Origin: Alphaproteobacteria bacterium CG11_big_fil_rev_8_21_14_0_20_44_7
Lineage (GTDB): Bacteria; Pseudomonadota; Alphaproteobacteria; Rickettsiales; 21-14-0-20-44-7
Direction of reading: 5' to 3'
DNA length: 5,976 bases
Assembly (NCBI GenBank): GCA_002787615.1
Contig: PCXJ01000014.1
Span: 1-5,976 of the forward strand
Numbering within the stretch: the stretch's first letter is position 1; the number at the start of each line of letters is the position of its first letter. Below the pieces are notes generated by a model that worked only from the letters and a program-made list of their open reading frames with translations, searched no databases and had not been told where the DNA came from. Both the position numbers and the translations under genes were made by a program. Below are positions 1 to 5,976 of this stretch, one piece after another.

Positions 1-1515
1 TTTTGGACGAGTTTTCCGCAACCATTTTGCAATCATCAAACGTGACACCATAATTGCCGTAAACATTGAGCAAATAATCCCGATAGAAAGAGTCACCGCG
101 AAGCCCTTCACCGGCCCACTACCGAAGCTAAACAGCAATACACCGACAATTAAGGTTGTAATATTTGAATCAAGAATTGTGCCGAAAGCCTTTTCAAACC
201 CTTGCTCAACCGCATTTAGCGGGGATTTCCCAAGAAGCAACTCCTCACGAATCCTTTCAAAAATCAGCACATTAGCATCAACCGCCATACCAACCGTCAA
301 CACAATTCCGGCAATTCCGGGCAAGGTCAAAGTTGCCTGAAATAGTGAAAGCGCAGCAATAACGAGAATTATATTCAGGGTCAGAGAAATCACGGAAATC
401 ACCCCAAATACGCCATAAGTCAAAATCATAAATACCGCGACTACAATAATCGCAATGATGGAAGCCATTTTTCCGGCAGCGATTGAATCCGCGCCTAAGC
501 TTGCGCCAACCGTACGCTCTTCCATAATTTCAAGTGCAGCAGGTAACGCACCGGCGCGCAGCAAAGTTGCTAAATCATTCGCCTCTTTTACCGCGAAATT
601 TCCGGTTATCTGACCGCTACCACCCAATATCGCCTCGCGGATTACCGGAGCGCTAATAACCACACCATCCAAAACGCTGGCGAAACGTTTGCCGACATTT
701 GCCTTGGTTACATCGCCGAATATCTTGCCACCCACCGTGTCAAATTTGAACATTACTGCAACATTGCCATATGAATCATAGCCCTGAGAGGCATTGTCCA
801 GATTTTCTCCGCCCAGCATTGCACGCTTTTCAACTTCCCAGAACTGCCCTTCCTGATCAGGCAAAATCACATTCCCCGGCGCAGGCACAGCATTTTTTGC
901 CACTGAGCTATCGCCCACCACCATATGGAATGTCAGCTTTGCGGTTGTATTGATTTTTTCCTTTATCTCATCGGGATTTTCTTCACCCGGTACTTGCAGA
1001 ACAATACGCTGATCGCCCTGCTTTTGGATAATCGGTTCTTTTGTTCCGGTTTCATCCACGCGGCGGCGAATGATTTCTATAGATTGCTTCACCAACTCAT
1101 CTTTGCGCTGATATATATATGTATCAGTGAATTTGATTCTAAAATTAGCCCCATTATTCACCACAATAAAGAATGGCGAAGAGTCTAGAATCAGCTTCTT
1201 TGCTTCCTCAGCCTTATCAATTTCACGCAAATTAAAGGTGATATCATTATTATCTGCGTTCAAATCCTTATAGCCCAACTTCGCCTCTCGCAAAATCTTA
1301 CGAATAGCATCAAGTTGATTTTCATATTGCTCGGTTAGATATGTGTCAAAATCCACCTCCAGAAGCAAATGCGAACCGCCGCGCAAATCCAAGCCAAGAT
1401 TCAGCTTTTTGTCATTTATTCCGTCCATCGGTACAAAATTTGGCAGCGCATAATAAATACCAGCAACGAGTACAGACAAAATCAGAAGCACTTTCCATTT
1501 TGGGAAATTTAACAT
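1..1515 (-). CDS. secD: Protein translocase subunit SecD (3' end cut by window edge)
   Basis: SecD is an inner-membrane component of the SecDF accessory complex, which uses the proton gradient to help pull exported proteins through SecYEG. I translated 505 codons from the ATG at 1515 to the left edge with no stop. Residues 8-24 form an N-terminal membrane helix. The hallmark GLDLRGG is at 41-47 and starts the large periplasmic domain. The P1/head region ends with matches such as VLDGVVISAPVI and LLRAGALPA. The C-terminal membrane bundle begins near residue 349 and carries TLPGIAGIVLTVGMAVDANV, with D413 in the DANVLIFERIREE motif. The last visible residues (VSRLMIAKWLRKTRPK) resemble the usual SecD C-terminus, so probably only a few codons are missing. 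The gene follows hemA by 26 bp on the same strand. No Shine-Dalgarno is visible before the ATG, but the start fits family alignments. A secF gene probably lies beyond the edge (inference). Confidence 0.96.
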   Translation of the reverse strand, partial: MLNFPKWKVLLILSVLVAGIYYALPNFVPMDGINDKKLNLGLDLRGGSHLLLEVDFDTYLTEQYENQLDAIRKILREAKLGYKDLNADNNDITFNLREIDKAEEAKKLILDSSPFFIVVNNGANFRIKFTDTYIYQRKDELVKQSIEIIRRRVDETGTKEPIIQKQGDQRIVLQVPGEENPDEIKEKINTTAKLTFHMVVGDSSVAKNAVPAPGNVILPDQEGQFWEVEKRAMLGGENLDNASQGYDSYGNVAVMFKFDTVGGKIFGDVTKANVGKRFASVLDGVVISAPVIREAILGGSGQITGNFAVKEANDLATLLRAGALPAALEIMEERTVGASLGADSIAAGKMASIIAIIVVAVFMILTYGVFGVISVISLTLNIILVIAALSLFQATLTLPGIAGIVLTVGMAVDANVLIFERIREELLLGKSPLNAVEQGFEKAFGTILDSNITTLIVGVLLFSFGSGPVKGFAVTLSIGIICSMFTAIMVSRLMIAKWLRKTRPK

Positions 1516-1541
1516 AATTAGCGGTTATATAGATGGTAACG

Positions 1542-2750
1542 CTATCCTGCAAGCTTGATGTTATTATATACAAACACTTCTTTCAAAGCATCCACGAGCT
1601 GTTTCATCATTGCTTCACTATGATGAGGAGTCGGAACAACGCGCAAACGCTCAGTTCCCTTCGGCACAGTGGGATAATTTATGTGTTGCAAATATATTCC
1701 CTTTTCTTCGAGCAGGAATTCATTAATTTTCTGAGCTTTTATCGCATCACCGACAATTACCGGAATAATATGCGTATCAGTCCTGATAAATGGAATCCCC
1801 GCATCGGCAAGCATACCTTTTAACTTGGCAGCATTTGCATGGAGCATATTACGCTCTTCAGAACTATTTCTTAAATGGCGAATGCTGGCACAAGCCGCCG
1901 CCGCCGTGGAGGGTTGAAGCGCGGTGGTGAATATAAATCCCGGCGCGAAACTACGCACATAGTCAATTATGGTTTCATTCGCGGCAATATAACCGCCAAT
2001 AACACCGTATGCCTTGGCTAATGTGCCTTGGATGATATCAATTTCCGCTGCCACGCCTTTCATCTCGGCAATTCCACCACCTTGAGAGCCATACATACCA
2101 ACCGCATGCACCTCATCAATATAGGTCAGCGCGTTATGCTGCTTTGCGAGGCGTACGATTTCTTGCACGGGGGCAATATCACCATCCATAGAATAGACAG
2201 ATTCAAAAACTATGACCTTTGGAGCATCTTGAGGCAATAAATTAAGAATGCGCTTCAAGTCATTGATATCATTATGCTTATATATATATTTATCTTTTCT
2301 GGAATTGCGAATTCCGTGAATCATTGAGGCATGATTTTTTTCATCTGAGATTATTGCGAATTCCTCAAATGCTCTCCCCAAAGTTGAAAGCGCCGTTTCA
2401 TTTGCCATATACCCAGAGTTGAAAACTAGCGACTTCTTTTTGCCATGCAAATCGGCCAACTCCTCTTCCAGCTCAATTATCGGATGGTTAGTTCCCGATA
2501 TATTTCTTGTGCCTCCCGCACCCGCGCCAAGCTTATCCGCAGTATTTTTGAGAGCTTCGACAACGTCTGGATGCTGCCCCATCCCAAGATAATCATTGCT
2601 GCACCATACGACAATCTCACGATTATTCGCATTATCGTAGGCATAAGGAAAATTACCGCTCTCACGCGACAAATCAAGGAATTTACGGTAATTCCCACCG
2701 CGCTTTAGCTCAGCCAGTTTTTCAGCAAATTTTTCTTCGTAAGATCTCAT
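1542..2750 (-). CDS. hemA: 5-aminolevulinate synthase (ALAS)
   Basis: This PLP-dependent cytosolic enzyme condenses glycine and succinyl-CoA to 5-aminolevulinate, the first step of the Shemin (C4) tetrapyrrole pathway typical of Alphaproteobacteria. The 402-residue length matches the family. The PLP lysine is K246 in GTLAKAYG. D212 and H215 lie in YIDEVHAVG and H140 in EKNHASMI. These sit two positions before the corresponding residues I recall for Rhodobacter capsulatus ALAS (K248, D214, H217, H142). GAGAGGTRNISGTNHP (75-90) and INYPTVPKGTERLRVVPTP (357-375) favour ALAS over the related KBL and AONS alpha-oxoamine synthases. The start MRSYEEKFAEKL fits the family N-terminus. The gene lies 14 bp after the ctaA stop and 26 bp before secD, so it is probably co-transcribed with both. 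No Shine-Dalgarno core is seen upstream of the ATG. No catalytic residue appears to be missing. Confidence 0.97.
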   Translation of the reverse strand: MRSYEEKFAEKLAELKRGGNYRKFLDLSRESGNFPYAYDNANNREIVVWCSNDYLGMGQHPDVVEALKNTADKLGAGAGGTRNISGTNHPIIELEEELADLHGKKKSLVFNSGYMANETALSTLGRAFEEFAIISDEKNHASMIHGIRNSRKDKYIYKHNDINDLKRILNLLPQDAPKVIVFESVYSMDGDIAPVQEIVRLAKQHNALTYIDEVHAVGMYGSQGGGIAEMKGVAAEIDIIQGTLAKAYGVIGGYIAANETIIDYVRSFAPGFIFTTALQPSTAAAACASIRHLRNSSEERNMLHANAAKLKGMLADAGIPFIRTDTHIIPVIVGDAIKAQKINEFLLEEKGIYLQHINYPTVPKGTERLRVVPTPHHSEAMMKQLVDALKEVFVYNNIKLAG

Positions 2751-2764
2751 TATTTCAGAATAAT

Positions 2765-3829
2765 CTATTCTTCTTCTTTTCTCAACAATTTATGCGATAT
2801 AATCAGATTTACCGTCAACAATAATAATGCACCAAGCTGATGCACTACCGCAACCATAACGGGAAATTGGAACATTTTCTTATACCCGTTGGCAGCGAAA
2901 TATTCCTCCAACCCGCGAAAATGGTACAAGGTGGCAATGCCCAGAGCAATTTGCAGGGCAAGCGCGGCTATTAATGCGAAACCTAAGAATCTACCTCTAT
3001 CATTCTGAATAATAAAGATAATTGAGAAACTTATTATATCAACAGCTAGCATTATCGCAACCAGCTTATGCTGAGTTTGTATCATCACCGGATTCTCAAA
3101 ATGATTACGCCACCAAGGTGATAAATCATACGCGCCGAAAGGAATTATACCGTCAATATAGACAAAGCCCGCATCCGTTCCCGCCATCAGCGCGCCAAGA
3201 AATATCATAAAAAATATAAAACATGTCAGCCATTTTGAATAGATGCTCAAGAAATTAAAATCACTACGCCGCGCCGGATATTTGATATCCATCACCGTCC
3301 ACAGCAAAATTGAATAAATTAGCAAAGCCATAATCAGATGTAGTGCGAGGCGATATTGGCTTACATCGGTGCGCTCGGTCAGACCACTCGAAACCATATA
3401 CCAGCCGATTGCACCCTGCACTGCTCCCAATCCAAAAATCATTGAAAGCCTTACTATAACTTTGAGCGATAACATCTTGTTTATTACAAAATAAACAAAC
3501 GGAACAAAGAATAGTAACCCAACCAATCTGCCGAATAATCTATGGATATATTCGAGCCAAAAAATCTCCTTAAATTCACCGAGGCTAATCCCCTTATTAA
3601 TCTCATGATATTCCGGAATTTGCTGATATTTAGCGAAATACTCGCCCCACTCAGCTTCCGAAAGCGGTGGTAATATCCCGCTCAAAGGCTGCCATTCCGT
3701 AATAGACAAGCCAGAATCTGTCAACCGCGTCAGCCCACCCAGCAGCACCATAAACGCCACACTCGCACAAAGCGAATATAGCCAATATATGACTAATTGA
3801 TAGTTGGTGGTTGATGGTTGATTATACAT
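2765..3829 (-). CDS. ctaA: Heme A synthase, type 2 (COX15/CtaA)
   Basis: This integral membrane enzyme oxidises the C8 methyl of heme O to a formyl group, giving heme A for aa3-type oxidases. The 354 residues show about eight membrane helices (roughly 12-32, 95-117, 127-145, 161-180, 199-216, 250-273, 281-301, 324-345). The family signature GGLTRLTDSGLSITEW (31-46) is present. Expected heme-ligand histidines are H96 in EYIHRLFGR (with the conserved E93), H164 in ALHLIMA, H254 in QTQHKL and H330 in VVHQLGA. Only two cysteines occur (C21, C203), so the external disulfide pair of the Bacillus type is absent. Two oddities are visible. H254 is followed by K where the family usually has R, and the loop between helices 7 and 8 (about 302-321) is roughly 20 residues longer than I expect. 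The first codons lie in a heptamer repeat. The gene is divergent from the subunit I-like gene and probably heads the ctaA-hemA-secD unit. Confidence 0.95.
   Translation of the reverse strand: MYNQPSTTNYQLVIYWLYSLCASVAFMVLLGGLTRLTDSGLSITEWQPLSGILPPLSEAEWGEYFAKYQQIPEYHEINKGISLGEFKEIFWLEYIHRLFGRLVGLLFFVPFVYFVINKMLSLKVIVRLSMIFGLGAVQGAIGWYMVSSGLTERTDVSQYRLALHLIMALLIYSILLWTVMDIKYPARRSDFNFLSIYSKWLTCFIFFMIFLGALMAGTDAGFVYIDGIIPFGAYDLSPWWRNHFENPVMIQTQHKLVAIMLAVDIISFSIIFIIQNDRGRFLGFALIAALALQIALGIATLYHFRGLEEYFAANGYKKMFQFPVMVAVVHQLGALLLLTVNLIISHKLLRKEEE
3797..3824. repeat. Tandem heptamer repeat, four imperfect units
   Basis: Read on the plus strand, four consecutive 7-bp units occur: TTGATAG, TTGGTGG, TTGATGG and TTGATTA, which approximate TTGRTRG. 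On the minus strand the same bases encode the CtaA residues NQPSTTNYQ just after the start codon. Because the unit is not a multiple of three, gain or loss of a single unit would shift the ctaA reading frame. It also lies 22 bp upstream of the divergent plus-strand start, where promoter elements would be expected. Comparable short heptamer arrays are known as intergenic repeats in various bacteria. Whether this one varies in copy number cannot be seen here. Confidence 0.6.
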
Positions 3830-3845
3830 GCTATATTAATACGCT
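3830..3845. promoter_or_regulatory. 16-bp divergent gap between ctaA and the subunit I-like gene
   Basis: The two start codons face away from each other with only 16 bp between them, reading GCTATATTAATACGCT on the plus strand. The core ATATTAAT is AT-rich and could supply -10-like hexamers in either direction, for example TATATT at 3832-3837 on the plus strand. A TTGATG at 3811-3816 lies 15 bp from that hexamer, which is shorter than the usual 17. There is no room for a full promoter plus ribosome binding site for either gene, so promoters must overlap the opposite gene's first codons, or the transcripts are leaderless. This is inferred from spacing only. Confidence 0.3.
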
Positions 3846-5141
3846 ATGGAAAATAAAATTGCAAAGCATTGGATAATATTAGCCATCACCGCGCTTGGGC
3901 TTTCGGGAATCTTCTCAATTTTGTTGGTTGTCGGACGCACCACAGACTTACTGGATTTCCTGGGAATTGAGGATGCATTTAAAGTTTCGCTCATCGTCCA
4001 TGTCAATTTGGGGGTTCTGGTTTGGTTTTTGTCGATGGCGGTTGCGGTTAGTTTTAGTTATTATAAAACTAGTGAAAGGACGTATGGGTCGTGGCTCATA
4101 CTTCCATTGTCTATGAGTTGGGCGGGAGCTTTGCTAATAGCTTTAGCTGGTTTCATCCCTCCAAAAGAGGTTTTTACAAATAACTATATTCCAATAATTG
4201 ATAGCTGGCCATTCTCTTCTGGCATGTACTTCCTTTGTAGTTTCATGCCAGTTATGTTCATGCTAATTGCTTTTAATAAGAAAATACCGATTATGATAAA
4301 ATCTCTTCCGTGGATACTGATTATCGGCGTTTTAATTCTTTACTACAATGTATTTATGCAAGATGACGAATTTCCAGTTTCACACGCATATTATGAATCC
4401 CTATTTTGGGGCTTTGGGCATATTTTGCAATTCGCTTATGTCCAGTTGATGCTGATTTGCTGGGTGATTTTGAGCAATCATCTTGGGTTAAAACTCATCA
4501 AAAATCAAAAGCTGGAAAATGCGATATTTTTGCTGCCCGTAGCATTTCTGGCAATCACCACGCCATATATAATCTTCTCATATCCGATTGATTCTGCGGA
4601 ATACACTCAAGCCTTTACCCACCAGATGATTTGGGGCGCAAGCCTTGCCGCAATTCCGTTTGGGGTGATGCTGCTGATTCGCCTTTTCCAAAACTTCAAT
4701 CCGAAAAACCCGCTATATTCCGCCCTGCTCTTTTCATTCCTGCTATTTGCACTAGGAGCAGGTCTTGGCGGAGCGGCGGCGAAATCACTGCTGATTGACG
4801 GCGATATCACCACCATCATCCCCGCACATTATCATGGCTCAACAATTGGTATCACCGTGGCGTTAATGGGGTTTGCCTATTATTTCTTCCGCATAAACAG
4901 TCGCGCAGCAAATACGCAAATCTGGATGTATTCTATCGGACAGATTATGTATATCATTGCCTTAGCAATTCAGGGTGGGCACGGCGCAGCGCGTAAAACC
5001 GCAGGTGTTGAGGGCTTGGACATCCCATCATGGGTAATCCATATGCAGCGTAGCGGCGGCTTGCTGGTGTTAATCGGTGGATTTATGTTTGTGTGGCTGG
5101 TTTTTGCAAATCTCTGGCGAAACCGACAACTTTCCCGATGA
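3846..5141 (+). CDS. Heme-copper oxidase subunit I-like membrane protein, CuB ligands incomplete
   Basis: This is a 431-residue, roughly 12-helix protein of the heme-copper oxidase subunit I superfamily, likely annotated elsewhere as a cbb3-type subunit I. H52 (helix II, VHVNLGVLVW) and H330 (helix X) would hold a low-spin heme. H328 in PAHYHGST would hold the high-spin heme. H192 in WGFGHILQF matches the helix VI CuB histidine. Helix VII (about 225-248) has no histidine. By eye it aligns to the segment with the CuB His-His pair in other members, where it reads TTPYIIFSYP. H259 falls about 15 residues later, in helix VIII. The helix VI H-x3-Y tyrosine is F196. The conserved HGAARK lies at 379-384. 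Canonical oxygen reduction therefore looks doubtful, and NO chemistry, electron transfer or heme handling remain open. No subunit II or cytochrome c gene is visible. It is divergent from ctaA and overlaps the methyltransferase gene tail to tail. The superfamily call is firm and the function unknown. Confidence 0.87.
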   Translation: MENKIAKHWIILAITALGLSGIFSILLVVGRTTDLLDFLGIEDAFKVSLIVHVNLGVLVWFLSMAVAVSFSYYKTSERTYGSWLILPLSMSWAGALLIALAGFIPPKEVFTNNYIPIIDSWPFSSGMYFLCSFMPVMFMLIAFNKKIPIMIKSLPWILIIGVLILYYNVFMQDDEFPVSHAYYESLFWGFGHILQFAYVQLMLICWVILSNHLGLKLIKNQKLENAIFLLPVAFLAITTPYIIFSYPIDSAEYTQAFTHQMIWGASLAAIPFGVMLLIRLFQNFNPKNPLYSALLFSFLLFALGAGLGGAAAKSLLIDGDITTIIPAHYHGSTIGITVALMGFAYYFFRINSRAANTQIWMYSIGQIMYIIALAIQGGHGAARKTAGVEGLDIPSWVIHMQRSGGLLVLIGGFMFVWLVFANLWRNRQLSR

Positions 5142-5832
5142 TTACCAATGCCGGAGATTTGAACGCGCCATCTTCAATCTTTTTCGGTAATTCTGCCAAT
5201 TTACAAAATACATGACGCTGATTTGGCAAACTGCCATTTTCCACCACCACCGCATCAGTGTTTTTATCCATACCATGCTCAGCCAAACGCTCGCAAATCA
5301 TGCTGATATTGGTCAGCCCCATATAAATGCATAAAGTCTTATCCTCAGAGGCGAGAATATCCCAATCCAGCCCCGGCTCAATATCGTGACAACCATGTCC
5401 GGTGAAAAAATGCACGCCCGAAACAAAATCACGATGGGTTAGCGGAATGCCGAGCAACGCGCCGCAAGCCTGCGCCGCCGTGATTCCCGGCACAACTTCA
5501 AAACCAATTTCTGCCGCAGCCAGCGCCTCAACTTCTTCTCCACCACGCCCAAAAATGAATGGGTCGCCGCCTTTTAGCCGAATCACCTTTGAATATTTCC
5601 CCGCCAATTCGATTAGCAGCGCATTAATCTCTTCCTGCTTGAGCGTGTGATTACTTTTCGATTTGCCGACATATATCTTTTCCGCCGTATCGGGGATTAG
5701 CTTCAATATGCTAGGTGAAATCAAATTATCATACAGAACCGCATCGGCTTCCGTCAATATACGCGCGGCTTTTAGGGTTAAAAGCTCAGGATCACCCGGC
5801 CCCGCTCCGATTAAATAGACTTTCTTTTCCAT
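5083..5832 (-). CDS. cobA: Uroporphyrinogen-III C-methyltransferase (SUMT)
   Basis: This cytosolic enzyme uses S-adenosylmethionine to methylate uroporphyrinogen III at C2 and C7, giving precorrin-2 for siroheme or cobalamin. The 249 residues are a single methyltransferase domain, without the CysG oxidase/ferrochelatase part, so later siroheme steps must be encoded elsewhere. Motifs are VYLIGAGPGDPELLTL (5-20), the signature VIRLKGGDPFIFGRGGEE (83-100), VVPGITAAQA (113-122), GIPLTHRD (128-135), TGH (144-146), TLCIYMGL (166-173) and SPALVIIGKVV (226-236). I chose the ATG at 5832 because MEKKVYLIGAGPGD matches the family N-terminus. An in-frame ATG at 5913 would add 27 unrelated residues that are dsbB read in another frame. 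The start overlaps the dsbB stop by 22 bp, suggesting translational coupling. The 3' end overlaps the opposing gene by 59 bp. The symbol cobA is used in the SUMT sense; cysG-like naming is also possible. Confidence 0.95.
   Translation of the reverse strand: MEKKVYLIGAGPGDPELLTLKAARILTEADAVLYDNLISPSILKLIPDTAEKIYVGKSKSNHTLKQEEINALLIELAGKYSKVIRLKGGDPFIFGRGGEEVEALAAAEIGFEVVPGITAAQACGALLGIPLTHRDFVSGVHFFTGHGCHDIEPGLDWDILASEDKTLCIYMGLTNISMICERLAEHGMDKNTDAVVVENGSLPNQRHVFCKLAELPKKIEDGAFKSPALVIIGKVVGFARDLQKPATQT
5107..5161. repeat. 12-bp inverted repeat at the convergent gene ends
   Basis: CAAATCTCTGGC at 5107-5118 pairs with GCCGGAGATTTG at 5150-5161. This gives a 12-bp stem with eleven Watson-Crick pairs and one G-U (or A-C on the other strand), around a 31-nt loop that contains the plus-strand stop codon. 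Both arms are inside the methyltransferase coding sequence, and the left arm is also in the last codons of the opposing gene. No T-run follows the stem on either strand, so it is not a classical intrinsic terminator. It may be an mRNA 3'-end structure or chance. Confidence 0.4.
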
Positions 5833-5976
5833 AAGGAAGCCAAAGCTAGCAGAAACAGCCCGCCGGAGTAAAGAACATTCCACCCCGCCATCGAAAGCCC
5901 AAGGAAGAACCATGTCGGCTCATCACAACGTACAATCGGAGCTTCCAGGATTTGCGCGCGCAAATCCTCCAGACTT
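5811..5976 (-). CDS. dsbB: Disulfide bond formation protein DsbB, C-terminal fragment
   Basis: DsbB is an inner-membrane protein that reoxidises DsbA by passing electrons to quinones. The window holds the last 54 codons and a TAA at 5811-5813; the gene enters from the right edge with its first full codon at 5975. The segment RCDEPTWFFLGLSMAGWN corresponds to the end of E. coli DsbB around C130, where I recall DCAERQWDFLGLEMPQW. The cysteine at fragment residue 17 is therefore the second cysteine of the periplasmic redox loop. A final hydrophobic helix (about fragment residues 34-48) and a basic tail WKRKSI follow. The other three catalytic cysteines would lie beyond the window. The last 22 bp overlap the start of the methyltransferase gene on the same strand, so the two are probably co-transcribed. 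Confidence 0.88.
   Translation of the reverse strand, partial: SLEDLRAQILEAPIVRCDEPTWFFLGLSMAGWNVLYSGGLFLLALASLWKRKSI

Noticed and set aside
1108..1127. Near-perfect AT-rich palindrome (CTGATATAT...GTATCAG) as an operator
   Set aside because: It lies deep inside secD and encodes TDTYIYQ in a normal reading frame; with no promoter nearby it is best read as a coding coincidence.
771..1188. Small plus-strand reading frames antisense to secD
   Set aside because: They run opposite a well-conserved gene, show no recognisable domain and have no upstream ribosome binding site.
1533..2708. Several short open frames overlapping hemA on either strand
   Set aside because: The hemA frame accounts for the whole stretch with intact catalytic motifs; the others look like by-products of its codon use.
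3846..5141. A functional cbb3-type cytochrome c oxidase catalytic subunit (ccoN)
   Set aside because: The helix VII His-His pair is absent, the helix VI tyrosine position is F, and no ccoO/ccoP or subunit II gene adjoins it in the window.
5107..5161. Bidirectional intrinsic terminator for the convergent genes
   Set aside because: The loop is 31 nt and no T-run follows the stem on either strand, so it is listed only as an inverted repeat.
5833..5913. N-terminal extension of the methyltransferase from the ATG at 5913
   Set aside because: The 27 extra residues have no resemblance to the family N-terminus, and the same bases encode the well-matched end of DsbB in another frame.

Overview
The window looks like alphaproteobacterial DNA of moderate to low GC. 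The lineage call rests on a Shemin-pathway (C4) 5-aminolevulinate synthase, a type-2 (COX15-like) heme A synthase without the paired cysteines of Gram-positive CtaA, and SecD and DsbB sequences of proteobacterial type. I cannot place it below class level from this sequence alone.

Layout. Positions 1-3829 hold a minus-strand run read in the order ctaA (heme A synthase), hemA (5-aminolevulinate synthase), secD (translocase subunit, running off the left edge). The gaps are only 14 and 26 bp, so this is probably one transcription unit. A 16-bp gap (3830-3845) separates ctaA from a divergent plus-strand gene (3846-5141). That gene encodes a 12-helix, heme-copper-oxidase subunit I-like membrane protein. 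Its 3' end overlaps, tail to tail by 59 bp, a minus-strand uroporphyrinogen-III C-methyltransferase gene (5083-5832). The start of that gene overlaps by 22 bp the end of dsbB, of which only the last 54 codons are in the window. There is no gene-free stretch above 30 bp, and I see no tRNA, rRNA, CRISPR array or insertion sequence.

How the genes fit together. Four of the six genes concern tetrapyrroles. HemA makes the first committed precursor. The methyltransferase draws uroporphyrinogen III towards siroheme or cobalamin. CtaA converts heme O to heme A. The subunit I-like protein retains heme-ligand histidines and presumably binds heme. SecD and DsbB belong to export and envelope protein folding.

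The most unusual element is the subunit I-like protein. It keeps the low-spin and high-spin heme histidines (H52, H328, H330) and the helix VI histidine (H192). Its helix VII contains no histidine at all, and the helix VI tyrosine position is phenylalanine, so a normal CuB site appears to be missing. Other points of note are a heptamer tandem repeat inside the first codons of ctaA, an approximately 20-residue insertion in CtaA, and the absence of a recognisable Shine-Dalgarno sequence at all five visible start codons.
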